A stretch of DNA of 64,000 nt, taken from contig NC_065571.1 in assembly GCF_937616625.2 (NCBI RefSeq), positions 55,165,651 to 55,229,650 on the forward strand, in the 5' to 3' direction. Of this stretch, positions 54,556 to 64,000 are shown piece after piece. The translations under genes were made by a program, and so were the position numbers. Origin of the DNA: Mercurialis annua. Its lineage: Eukaryota > Streptophyta > Magnoliopsida > Malpighiales > Euphorbiaceae. The notes under the pieces are model-generated. The model did not search any database and was not told the DNA's origin. It saw only the letters and a list, made by a program, of their open reading frames with translations. Position 1 is the first letter of the stretch, and each line of letters begins with the position of its first letter.

Positions 54556-55866
54556 TTATATTTTGTAGGGTTGGAAGGACGCATATTGGAGGATTGCATG
54601 ATTTTGTTGAAACTTAAGCATGTCTTCGATAGTCAAAGTAACCCATGCTTCAATACCTTCGCCATCCTTTGCATCAATAAAAACTGCCGAATTGTTAAGC
54701 CCCATATGAGTGCCAATCCAAGCAGGTTTTCCCCATCCAAAATCAGCTTCATAGAACGGAAATTTACACCAACTAGTAAAGCTAAAAATCATCTTCATTC
54801 CTCCCTCTACTACTCCTGATTTTGCTGATTTCAAATACTCACCGCCTTCGTGCATATTCCTTACATATTCGTCGTTTATCTTCCTTATCGACTGCCTTAA
54901 TTTTTTTGTTAAACCCTTGTAGTCTATTTCCGTGTTCGTCGGCCATTGTGCCATTGTAAATTGATTGATGTTGCCTATACATTTCTTCGGCAATGGCGGG
55001 TTCATCCGCTGGCGTAAATTTACCATATTTACACAAATATAAGGTATTGGCGACGGTCCATCATTTTTTTCTTGAGATATGGTTATTATAGCTCCCCAAA
55101 TTAATGCGGATAATGCCTCTACACGAGTTGGACGATCTCCAATTTTTTCTCTTAGAGAAGATAATTTCGACCCGTCAAAAACAAATCTTTTAGTAACGAT
55201 CCTAGGGAGCAATAAATTTTTATCTAGATAATCACCGGTGGAGAAGGCCAATAGATCCTGAGGAGGAAAAAGAGAAGTGCAATCAACAACAACACCATCC
55301 ATATCCACATTTTCAAGAACAGCGCCACCACCACGAGCGATTGCTGCCCAGCTCGTAACGAATGAAGCTAGAGCTGACGCATCAGCCAGAGCATGCCAAA
55401 TGCAAACTCCAATCGCAATTCCTCCGCATGAGAAGAAATTTACTCGAACTAGTAACATTTCTTGATCAACTAAATTACGTGATTTATCATGCGGATTACA
55501 CGGAAGTAGCTGAACAAGAAAATCAGCGTCGGTCTGATTAAGAACCGAAGACATGTCTGTATCGACGTTAGCTTCAGTGAAGTTAACGCCATGATCGTTA
55601 CAGTCGACAGATAACGCGTCTTTGAAGCGTCCGGCGAACGGAAAGTAATGAGTTAATGTTTTCGAAAGGGAGGATTTTAAGTGATCACTGATGTTGGAAT
55701 GTATGGTACTAATAGTTGGTGAATAGAAAAGGAGTACGGGTGCATACATAGGAGCGGATAACTGATCTAGAAGACAGAGTTTGTAGGTTCTGAGTTGAGT
55801 TGGTGTTGGGGATGGAGAAGGTTTGATGATTTCTTTGGATATTATTTTGACAATATTCATGGCCAT
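54556..55866 (-). CDS. BAHD acyltransferase, vinorine-synthase-like (copy 3)
   Basis: Single-exon, 436 residues. HALAD starts at His158 and DFGWG is at 375-379. It is intact and closely similar throughout to copy 1; differences cluster around residues 180-200 and 255-290 (for example SQEKNDGPSPIPYICVNMVNL) and before FSFTSWC. These regions line the solvent channel and the acyl/acceptor pocket in BAHD enzymes, so acceptor use may differ (inference). A TATA box is at 55941-55946. Downstream flank is shared with copy 1 and the upstream flank is broken up by nested elements. Confidence 0.93.
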   Translation of the reverse strand: MAMNIVKIISKEIIKPSPSPTPTQLRTYKLCLLDQLSAPMYAPVLLFYSPTISTIHSNISDHLKSSLSKTLTHYFPFAGRFKDALSVDCNDHGVNFTEANVDTDMSSVLNQTDADFLVQLLPCNPHDKSRNLVDQEMLLVRVNFFSCGGIAIGVCIWHALADASALASFVTSWAAIARGGGAVLENVDMDGVVVDCTSLFPPQDLLAFSTGDYLDKNLLLPRIVTKRFVFDGSKLSSLREKIGDRPTRVEALSALIWGAIITISQEKNDGPSPIPYICVNMVNLRQRMNPPLPKKCIGNINQFTMAQWPTNTEIDYKGLTKKLRQSIRKINDEYVRNMHEGGEYLKSAKSGVVEGGMKMIFSFTSWCKFPFYEADFGWGKPAWIGTHMGLNNSAVFIDAKDGEGIEAWVTLTIEDMLKFQQNHAILQYASFQPYKI

Positions 55867-55940
55867 CGATCTCTTTGATTCAGAATGAAATGTTTTGACT
55901 GGGTTAAGGATTGCTATGAGACAACTTTATGTTGATGGAA

Positions 55941-55946
55941 TATATA
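55941..55946 (-). promoter_or_regulatory. TATA box of BAHD copy 3
   Basis: TATATA in the same sequence setting (TTATATATTCCATC) and at the same distance from the ATG as in copy 1. Confidence 0.6.
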
Positions 55947-55960
55947 ACGGAAAAAAATAG

Positions 55961-57200
55961 GCATAATACATTTTTTTGACCCTGAATTTATTTTAGAGCA
56001 AATTACTATGACACCCCTCATATTTGACATAATTCACAGTTTAGTCCCTCTTATTTGAAAATTGAACTATATAGCCCCTCACTTTTGTTTTTGTCAACGA
56101 TTTAGTCCTTCCGTCCATTTTGGATGTTAGTCAACAAAGTCAATAAAACTATATGGTCCCCCACTTTTGTTTTTCTCAACGATTTCACCCCTCATTTTTG
56201 TTTTTGTCAACGATTTAGTCCCTCATTTTTGATAATTAATTTATCCGTAAGTCCTTTGACTTCGTTGACTAACACTAAAAATGGATGGAGGGACTAAAAT
56301 GTTGACGGAAGCAAATGTGAGGGGCCACATAATTTAGTTTTCAAACAGGAGGGACTAAAGTGTGAATTATGTCAAATATGAGGGGGTTTTATAGTAATTT
56401 GCTCTTTATTTTATTTACCCATCCGAACTCTTATCTTTCAGTTTAACCTATCTGACTATCTATCTTGTAAATTTTGCTTGTTTGACCTCTGAAAAAGAGA
56501 GCGAGGCACAAATGTACTGATCTGGAATGAAAAAAACTGAACTTTTAAATTTGACAACATATTTTTATTTGTAATTTAATAATTTTATATTAAGTGTTTT
56601 TATTTCTAGAGTTGATTTTAATCTTGGAGTTGATTTTAATTTTTCATGTATAAAAGAAAATGAAATCAGAATTTATAATTTTTTATTTATACTTTATACT
56701 TTATATTTTAATATATTAATATGTTTTCATTCTTTTTTTAAATTCTTTTTTTAAAGGTAAAAAGTTACTTTTAAAATTTTAAAATAATTTATTTTAAAAA
56801 ATTGAAAGTTCACTTATTATATATTGTAGAGAGTTAAATATTTTTTAATTCTCGTAAAAACAATATTATATAAAAAATTATACTTAAAATGTCAAAGAGA
56901 TTAGATTGGAAGTTTGGGATCAGATGGTAAAAGAATAAGCTATTAGGCTAAAGTAAATTTAAATTATTGGACACATCAGTTTAAGTTCACGAGTCAAGAT
57001 ATATTTGTGTGCCACTTATTTGTTTGTAACCAAACGCTTGTCCTAACTTGACAAGAAGGGTTAAACAATTTTAAAAATGACAATTTTAGAAGTTAGGTAG
57101 GTAAAATGTACACATTGAGATGTTAATAAGGTTAAACTATAAGACGAGTGATTAAATGGATAAACACAATTAAATTTAAAGGTTTAAAGATATATTAAGC
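55961..57200. mobile_element. Long-TIR element in the upstream flank of BAHD copy 3
   Basis: The ends GCATAATACATTTTTTTGACC and the inverse of GGTTTAAAGATATATTAAGC pair, and pairing resumes inside (CAGTTTAACCTAT with AAGGTTAAACTAT). Comparison with copies 1 and 2 shows the flanking sequence resuming at about 57207 (GAAATGTCGTACCACACG). A Mutator-like MITE (55996-56404) is nested in its left arm. A second member is at 58362-59612. Confidence 0.65.
55996..56404. mobile_element. Mutator-like MITE, 409 bp, nested
   Basis: The ends GAGCAAATTACTATGACACC and TTTTATAGTAATTTGCTC are flanked by an exact 9-bp duplication TTTATTTTA at 55987-55995 and 56405-56413. TIRs exceed 100 bases, with GTTGACTAACA and TGTTAGTCAAC-type arms toward the centre. 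Confidence 0.93.
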
Positions 57201-57206
57201 TAAATA

Positions 57207-57290
57207 AGTTATTTTATCTACGAAATGTCGTACCACACGAAATGAATAGCACAAATCACAACAACACCGGACTGGAACTAGCCGGTTTGG
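57207..57290. repeat. Fragment of the BAHD upstream flank
   Basis: GAAATGTCGTACCACACGAAATGAATAGCACAAATCACA corresponds to 41507-41550 upstream of copy 1. The next matching piece is not met until about 60705. Confidence 0.75.
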
Positions 57291-57309
57291 CCAGGCGGTT
57301 CTATATTTT

Positions 57310-57400
57310 TTGAAAATTAGTGTCGCTTTACGTATTTTATACGTGACTCGTAACGTGACTGATCAATTCATATTTCATTACTCATTAATTATTTATTATA
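57310..57400 (-). mobile_element. Helitron 3'-end remnant
   Basis: TTAGTGTCGCTTTACGTATTTTATACGTGACTCGTAACGTGACT resembles the 3' ends of the Helitrons at 25818 and 47710 (hairpin decayed, CTAG changed to TTAG). No 5' end found. Confidence 0.55.
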
Positions 57401-58361
57401 AAAATAAAATTTATATAAATAATAAATAGTATGATTATTATAGTAATTTGTGCTTTAATATATATGCCATCCTTTAAGTATGGCTGCCGGTTTCATTACA
57501 AACCCTAAATTTTAAAAACCTAAATTTAAAAGATCTAACCTATCCAATCTAAGGTTGGAAATTTTCTACACGATCCGTTTACACGAGACGAAGCGAGTTT
57601 AGGGTGATTCTATATGAGTTCGGGTTATAAACGGATCAATCTGATCGCTAAAAGAGACCCTGGAAACAAGGCAAGCCAGGAGACCCAACCTCAGAAACCA
57701 GCACAAAGGCCGGCAAACTAGAGCAAAACACACAACAAAGAGCTAAACCAGGGGACAGCAACAATATGACAAGAGCACTAGCAAAAAATTGAATAAGAAA
57801 ACAGCTAACTAACTCCCAAATTTACCATCAAAGGCTCTTCTCATTTTGATGAAGACTTGATCAGCTGAAAAGGTCTTCTGATTAAAAAAAACCTAACCAA
57901 TCCAACCCCATCTAGATTTAAAAAACCTAACCTAAACTATCCTACCCCGCCTTAATTTTAAAAACCTAACCTATCCAAGCCCCCCCACTCCCCCCATCTC
58001 CATCAATTATCCCCTACATCTATCTTCTCTAGTCATTAGTGTGCATTGATGAATTTAATTCGTAATAAAAATATCAAAATCTTTTTGTACTTTTAAGTAA
58101 AAGTCAAATTGATTAGAGTAGAGAATATTTTAAAAAAATGAAGATAGAATTGAATTGAAAACTAATAGATATTAAATTTATGTTTGAATTTTAAAATATC
58201 ATTCATTTTTACTTATATATATATATATACATACATGATAATATTATTCTTCAGAATAGTATTACTTTTTTAGAAAATTAAATTATAAAAATATAGTTTA
58301 GTTTTTTTATTTTTAAATTAAAAATCAAACCATATTGTTAAAAAATTTACAATAAACAAAC
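57401..58361. other. Repeat-derived spacer, no gene seen
   Basis: AACCTAACCTATCC-type low-complexity sequence at 57510-57600 and 57890-57990 brackets a GC-richer patch (57640-57890) that might be part of a retroposon but was not identified. Confidence 0.4.
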
Positions 58362-59612
58362 GGTTTAATATATCTTTTAACTTCTGAACTTGTATGCATT
58401 AACCTATCTGACCATTCATCTTTCAGTTTAATTTATATGACGTCTCGACATGTAAATTTTTCTTGTTTAATCTTTAAAAAAGATAAAGAGACATAAATGC
58501 ACTGATATGGCAACAATGTTGGCTCGGCCGTCACCCAACTCAATACATCACTAAAAATGGGCTAATAATCACTCATGGCACCTCAACTTTAGGGGTACGG
58601 GCGCTAAACCCCCTGATGTTTAAAAACGGGCGCTAAACCCCCTGAACTTTGAGGCGGCGCTCACTAAACCCCTTTTGGACGAAATATGACCAAAATACCC
58701 CTGGCGCCGTTTTTTGGTCAACTGACTTTTTTTCAAAAAAATAAATAAATAAATAGTGGCGCCACGTCAGCAAACTACCCTAAAAAAATTAAAACACCTA
58801 AAATACCCCTAAAACACCCAACCCAATCAAATCAACCCAATGACATCCAACCAAACCACTTTCACCCGAACCGCCACCACAACCGCCGCCGCCGCCGCCA
58901 CCATAACCACCACCGCCGCCGCCGGGATCTGTTCCTCACTGAGGAACAGATCTGGATCTATTACTCAGTGAGGAACAGATCTTCTGTTCCTCAACTGAGG
59001 AACAGATCGTTCCTCAGTGAGGAACAGACCGTCGTCTGTTCCTCAGGAACAGATCCGGCGACGGATCTGTTCTTGAGGAACAGATCCGGAAGATGACCGG
59101 AAAATTTTTCCGGTCATCTTCTCGGAAAAATTTTCCGGTGTGGTCCGGTCGGGTGGAGGTGGTCCGGTCGGGTGTTGAGTTAATCTTTTGATTTAGATTG
59201 GGTTGATTTATTTTTTTGTCTTTTTCTAAATCAAATTAGGGGTATTTTGGGTGTTTGAAATTTTTAAGGTATTTTACTGACGTGGCAGCTGATGTGACAG
59301 TGTCAGATTTTTTTTGAAAAAAAGTCAGTTGACCAAAAAAACGGCGCCAAGGGTATTTTGGTCATATTTCGTCCAAAAGGGGTTTAGTGAGTGCCGCCTC
59401 AAAGTTCAGGGGGTTTAGCGCCCGTTTTTAAACATCAGGGGGTTTAGCGCCCGTACCCCTAAAGTTGAGGTGTCATGGGTGATTATTAGCCCTAAAAATG
59501 GGTCAAGCGGGTTAAACTGGAAGATAAAAGAGTTTGATGGATGAAAAAGTAAAAGATTAGGGTTAAATGAGTGAAAAAATACAAATTTAAAGGTCAAAAA
59601 TATATCTTAACC
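58362..59612. mobile_element. Long-TIR element, second copy, hit by a Mutator-like element
   Basis: The ends GGTTTAATATATCTTTTAAC and GGTCAAAAATATATCTTAACC are inverted and match the family at 55961-57200, as do inner blocks (ATCTTTCAGTTTAA with TTAAACTGGAAGAT). It is split by the element at 58560-59491. Before that insertion it would have been about 310 bases long. Confidence 0.6.
58560..59491. mobile_element. Mutator-like element with hairpin-rich centre, 932 bp
   Basis: The ends GGCTAATAATCAC and GTGATTATTAGCC are exactly inverted and flanked by an exact 9-bp duplication CTAAAAATG (58551-58559 and 59492-59500). TIRs run for over 200 bases (GGGGTACGGGCGCTAAACCC, CAAAATACCC). The centre (58920-59120) has about eight copies of GAGGAACAGATC in both orientations. 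It is the same family as 17213-18192. Confidence 0.95.
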
Positions 59613-60704
59613 ATATAATATGCCAGCTAAAAACATATGTCTACGCGCCTTTTTTGGTTTCTAACGTTTTGTCTAACTAGATAAAAAAAAGAATCAAATA
59701 ATTATAAAATTAATAAGTTTAGAAATTAAATAGATAAAATTTACAAATTGAGATGTCAAATAGGTTACACTTAAAAATAAAAAGTCGGATGAATTAATGA
59801 ATACAAATACATAGGTCAAAAAATGAATCACTAATTTTTCTCAGCTTGATGTATTATTTAACTCCTAAACTTTATCCTATACGACCCTTAACTATATTTT
59901 CTTCATATGACACATCTAAATTTTTATTGTTTTTGATGATTTAACCCCTCAAGGAATACGTACACTGAAAAATAAAAAGTCGGATGAATTAATGAATACA
60001 AATACATGGATCAAAAGATGAATTAAGCCATAAATAAACAAAACTGCCAATTTTTCAGTCGAATTCAATTTTTTCACGCTCCTTATCCCTTATACACTAA
60101 TTTCTTTCAAGCTTGATATATTATTTAACTCATAATTATCCTATGCGACCCTTAACTATATTTTCCTCATATCACACATCTATTTTTTTTTTTTTTTGAT
60201 GATATAACCCCTCAATACATGAATGACACGCGCCAAGGAAAGAATACATGTTGATATTTGACCTCTAAAATTATACCATTTTAACATATAACCTCTTTAA
60301 CTTTTTTTTATTTATTATATAAACTTTTATTCTTTTGTTTATTTAACCTTTCAAAGAATGTAGTAATTTTGAGAAAATATAAATTTGTTCCACACTAGAG
60401 AAAAATATTTAACACCTCTTTTTTTCTTTTCCATTTAAATTTTTCATATTAAAGCTCAAATAGATAGACTTAATATAAATTATTTTAAATATTAATTTTT
60501 TCAAAAAAAAATTTATCAAACCTGCCAGAACCAGCTCCGTGGCCATAGCTACTTACACGTGCATACTTTATTTATTTTCTTATTGTTTAAAAAAATAGTT
60601 ACTTAAAAATTAAAAAAAAAGTAATTGCTCAGTTCATTCTTCTTGTAGCACAATATCACCAACATTCTTCCCACTCATATCAAACTTATTCATAACTACA
60701 CTAT
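59613..60704. repeat. Repeat fragments with a tandem duplication of about 265 bp
   Basis: Blocks at 59780-59950 recur at 59965-60220 (AAAAAGTCGGATGAATTAATG; GACCCTTAACTATATTTTC; GATGATTTAACCCCTCAA). AT-rich, no coding. Confidence 0.55.
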
Positions 60705-60830
60705 ATACGATTCCACCAATTCAAAATAATACTAAAAAAATAAACCAAGAACAAGAACATTAACATAAACATCAATATGCAATTATGAAAAATAACATAT
60801 CCAAAATAAATTAAATTAAACTGTAAACTC
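60705..60830. repeat. Distal fragment of the BAHD upstream flank
   Basis: ATAAACATCAATATGCAATTATG and AAATTAAACTGTAAACTCC match 41675-41735 and 47165-47235 upstream of copies 1 and 2. It marks the far end of the duplicated unit of copy 3. Confidence 0.65.
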
Positions 60831-62450
60831 CTCCCGCCATTCTCTTCATTACCTAGAAATATTTTTTTCGCCCAATTTCATAGCTTAAACTTCATCAAAA
60901 GCCGAAAGGTTCAGAGCGCCAAAATCAAATGGATGTCACTGAGACTGTATCTTCCGAATATTATATAACTTATCAACAATAGTCAGTATCTCGTCATCAC
61001 ATCAAATATTAATTTCCAGATCGCTTAAATCAGTAGATGACTTGCAAAATGTCATAGTTGCATAACTTGCATATACCACAGATTACCAATAATCTGTTAA
61101 AAGGAGTCTTCTCATAAATGGAAATGCTCCAAGCCCAAAAAGAACTATCAGCATTGTAATCCTAGAAAATAAAGATTCCGACAAGCTTGAAGGAGTAACA
61201 TAAAATTCTATTTTTAACTTTAGCAAGAGATTCACTTCAAACCACCGAGGCATCCAGAAATTTGAGAACTTCAAATGCTGCACTGCCTTATAGCGAGCAG
61301 TAACTGCTACCATGTCTAGGCTTACTACTATCAAACTAGCTTACTACTATCAAACCGTAAAATACAAACCGAATGCCCGAGGAGACCATAATAGAAGTTT
61401 CATAGAGATACATAAGCATTAGCAAGAGCTCAACTGGAGAAACAAACTTGAGTTCTAAAACTCCATTCTTAATCATTTAACTTTCCAGATGATTCTGATT
61501 GAAAAAAAGAGCAATATCGCTGCCAAAGTTTTGATAATAAACCTGGAACAGATCGTGCAGCTGGTTGAAGCTAGTGATAACTTCCATCTCAAAACTTATA
61601 TCTGCTGAATATTTTGTACGTAAATTCCTCAGACGCTAACAAATCATCCAAATAATTTACAGAATATCACATATCACAAGCTCATCCACCGACACCGACA
61701 TGAGCCGAAGTTGCAATCAGATTAATCGACAAAATCACTTATATATTGCAGCATCATTAGCAAATCTAGCTTCAATGGTGAAGTTTACATCTCATGTTCC
61801 TGGCTGTAGCATAGCACAGCTGACTTCTACTTCAGAAGATTCCTAACCAATTCCATACTTTCAACCAGAGATAAATAAGCAACATAATTAAGCGTGCATG
61901 CTAAAAGACTTCTGCAGAGTTCTAGGCACACATAAAAGTATCAATTTAAAACCTTGTTCTCCATATTGCATCCTCTAAGATAGCCTTCAAATGCCACCCT
62001 CTAGTAGGTCTACTATATTCGATCATCGGACAGTGCTGTAGAAGAAAATGAATCCTGCAAATTACAAAGTATTAACTGACAATAACACATCTATTTATAT
62101 TAGTTATATGAAATGTGATTAGAATGCTACTGTCATAGTAGTAAAGACAATTTTCCTCATTTTCACAGCAAAACTTCCATAAACTGAGGACAATATAAAT
62201 ATAAATAGTACACCCGTAACACTCCTTAACGGGATCTGAAATGAGAATAGCAGAAAGAAGATAGTACACAACAGATGCCTAGTCCCATTAGGCCACCACC
62301 ATGACAACAAGATAGTACACCCCAAAGTTATAACCTTATCGAAGCTAACAACAATATTAATAAAAAAAAATCTCGACAAACAAGGTTTGGTGGAGAGAAA
62401 TTATGTCTCCAGGTGAGAAGTTGAGGAAAGGGGGGGGGAAAAGCTTCACA
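60831..62450. other. Non-repetitive spacer, coding status unclear
   Basis: Composition is less AT-extreme than the repeats and resembles transcribed non-coding DNA. Weak minus-strand frames at 61083-61334 and 61946-62054 are not convincing. No repeat or RNA gene recognised. Confidence 0.35.
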
Positions 62451-62862
62451 TTACATGAACCATAAATACAGTATTTGTATGAGCCATTCATGACAATTAT
62501 GTACAGCACAGAGTCTCAACTTTGGGTAGTTAGCATTCCAGACTAACCAATGTGTTTGAATTCACCTTAAGACAAAAAAGTCAGCTGCTTCTGGGAGAGG
62601 AATAAAGCACAACGGAGCCCCTTAAATGCATCACTGGAAACTTCTTAACAGATATACAGCTGAAAGCGTGACAACGGTAACTGAAAGTTTTGCTGCCTCC
62701 AATAGATGTATCACTAAATTCGTCTGGCATCGATCCATTGCTAAGACATGATGCACAACAGTTTGTCACCCGTACTGTTAAACATGACACAGCATAGCTT
62801 CCATAAATATGTATCCCACTTTACCCACTGGTAACACATTGTAAGAAAAATTACCACAGTGA

Positions 62863-63876
62863 TCACTTGGAAGAATGTATTCGTTGCAAGGAAGAAATCC
62901 AGCTACTTGAAGGACCAATTCTGCTGCTGGGCCCCTGACTAGGATTTGCAGCTTCATCGGGCAGAACAGGTTTTGGTGCATTTCTTTTTGAGGTACCAGC
63001 AAGTGAAAATGAGGTGGAGGGGATGCGCACATCATTTACAACCTACAAAAGAAAATTTCTCAGGTCATTGATTTGTTATGGTCTTTGATAAACTGACTCA
63101 TAATATGCAAGCAAACCTTCAACGGTAACAAAATTAAAAAGAAAAATGTTTTGAGTATCTATCATTTGGGATTAGTGAAGGATGATACACTTCCCGTTAT
63201 ATTCCTTTTGATGTCCTTGTTTAAGGTTAAAGCAAGACTTACATTGTTATCGACATGCTTATCAGAGCTCAAATTCTTTCCTATTGCTGATTTAAACTGC
63301 ATGTGTACACCAGGACCAGCAGATCTTATGAGATCAGTAGAATATGGAGCATTATTGCTTCCTGCCATCAAGAATAATTATACAGTTACATTCTAGAACA
63401 GTCATCAATAATCAAGCTCTATTTATAGTGGCACTGATAACAAAAATGCCATCTTCACGAATAACCTGTGCATATGCTCCACTGATTTGTACTTATCACC
63501 ATAAGAATAAACAAAAGAAAATTTCTAGTATATAAGAGTTAAATCTCACGAAAATGTAGAAAATAATACAATCTAGTAAAGTGAGGACACTTTGTGGTCC
63601 TTCACTTTCCAGGTTCAGCAATTGAGATACTATCTGAAGTACACAGGCTTGCTTTGAAACATTATCTTACCATACAGCATCAACTTATGGTACCAATACC
63701 ATAATAAACTAAACTTAAATTTCAAGTAGACTTGTGTCTTGAGTCAACCTAAGAAACTTCTTCCAAACTATGTTTTGAAAGGCGACTCAAATGCACATAG
63801 AATTCAAAAGTATCTAACCTTGATGATTCTCCATATCCGCTGACACAATGTGACTGCTGCTTGCTCCAGGAACTGG
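62863..63876 (-). CDS. Unidentified protein, C-terminal three exons (partial)
   Basis: I do not recognise this gene. Three minus-strand exons join in frame with consistent phases and GT-AG introns: 63876-63819, 63361-63243 and 63042-62863 (stop). They encode 118 residues, Ser/Pro/Asn-rich and probably disordered: PVPGASSSHIVSADMENHQ, then NAPYSTDLIRSAGPGVHMQF, then VVNDVRIPSTSFSLAG and a tail RIGPSSSWISSLQRIHSSK. Upstream exons lie beyond the window edge. No domain, signal or membrane segment is visible. The 3' untranslated region probably extends to about 62450. Confidence 0.6.
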
Positions 63877-64000
63877 CTGCAAAATGTGAAAGGTTACCTT
63901 GTCATCAGTAATATTAATATCACAAACTCAAATTATGAATGTAATTTATTTACATGATAGCTCATGCACATAAGGAATCAATGATGCAATTTTGGAGTGA

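Noticed and set aside
57640..57890. GC-richer patch as a gene or LINE 3' end
   Set aside because: No frame, poly(A) or target duplication could be defined.
61946..62054. Candidate minus-strand exon (IHFLLQHCPMIEYSRP, RGWHLKAILEDAIW)
   Set aside because: It has a good acceptor and coding-like residues but no upstream exon with matching phase, and no family recognised. Left unannotated.
62119..62379. Hydrophobic minus-strand frame of 86 residues
   Set aside because: No homology or splice context. It looks like chance in T-rich antisense sequence.
63151..63535. Plus-strand frames opposite the partial gene at the right end
   Set aside because: They are antisense to exons and introns with consistent splicing on the minus strand.

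Overview
The window is nuclear DNA of a eudicot plant. It is AT-rich, the genes have many short introns with GT-AG borders, and the encoded proteins are plant-specific. The intergenic DNA is full of plant transposons: Stowaway, hAT and Mutator-like MITEs, Helitrons, tRNA-derived SINEs, Ty1/copia elements and a LINE fragment. I cannot name the species. All comparisons were made by eye without alignment software, so percent identities are not given.

Layout. 1-4.2 kb: intergenic, with a Stowaway MITE and two palindromic repeats. 4.2-10.9 kb (minus): a 15-exon gene for a 1091-residue protein joining PP2C phosphatase, two cyclic-nucleotide-binding folds and an AGC-type kinase domain (the plant PKG type). 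11.2-30.8 kb: a long repeat-rich stretch holding SINEs, a 1.3 kb and a 1.0 kb Mutator-like element, a broken ERD15/PAM2-like gene fragment, a complete 4.9 kb copia retrotransposon with identical LTRs, a Helitron with internal tandem duplications, and a nest of MITEs. 30.9-34.2 kb (plus): a 9-exon chloroplast-type glyoxalase I gene. 34.9-36.1 kb: a weak, probably broken gene around an LTR-like insert. 37.05-39.2 kb (plus): an 8-exon BCDIN3/MePCE-type RNA methyltransferase gene. 40.1-55.9 kb (minus): three BAHD acyltransferase copies of the vinorine-synthase type. Two are intact and the middle one is dead (a one-base deletion plus a MITE in the coding sequence, and a Helitron in the presumed TATA box). 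Between and beyond them lie Helitrons, a 2.1 kb foldback Mutator-like element, a truncated copia element and nested TIR elements. 62.4-64 kb (minus): the last exons of an unidentified gene that runs off the window.

The single-copy genes (PKG-type protein, glyoxalase I, capping methyltransferase) are housekeeping or signalling genes and do not form a pathway with each other. The BAHD cluster is the lineage-specific part. Because the three copies share flanking DNA, each can serve as the empty-site control for insertions in the others. This fixes the borders and targets of a Helitron, a MITE, a LINE and a SINE directly from this one sequence, and is the most informative signal in the window. 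I found no CRISPR array, rRNA gene or convincing functional tRNA gene.
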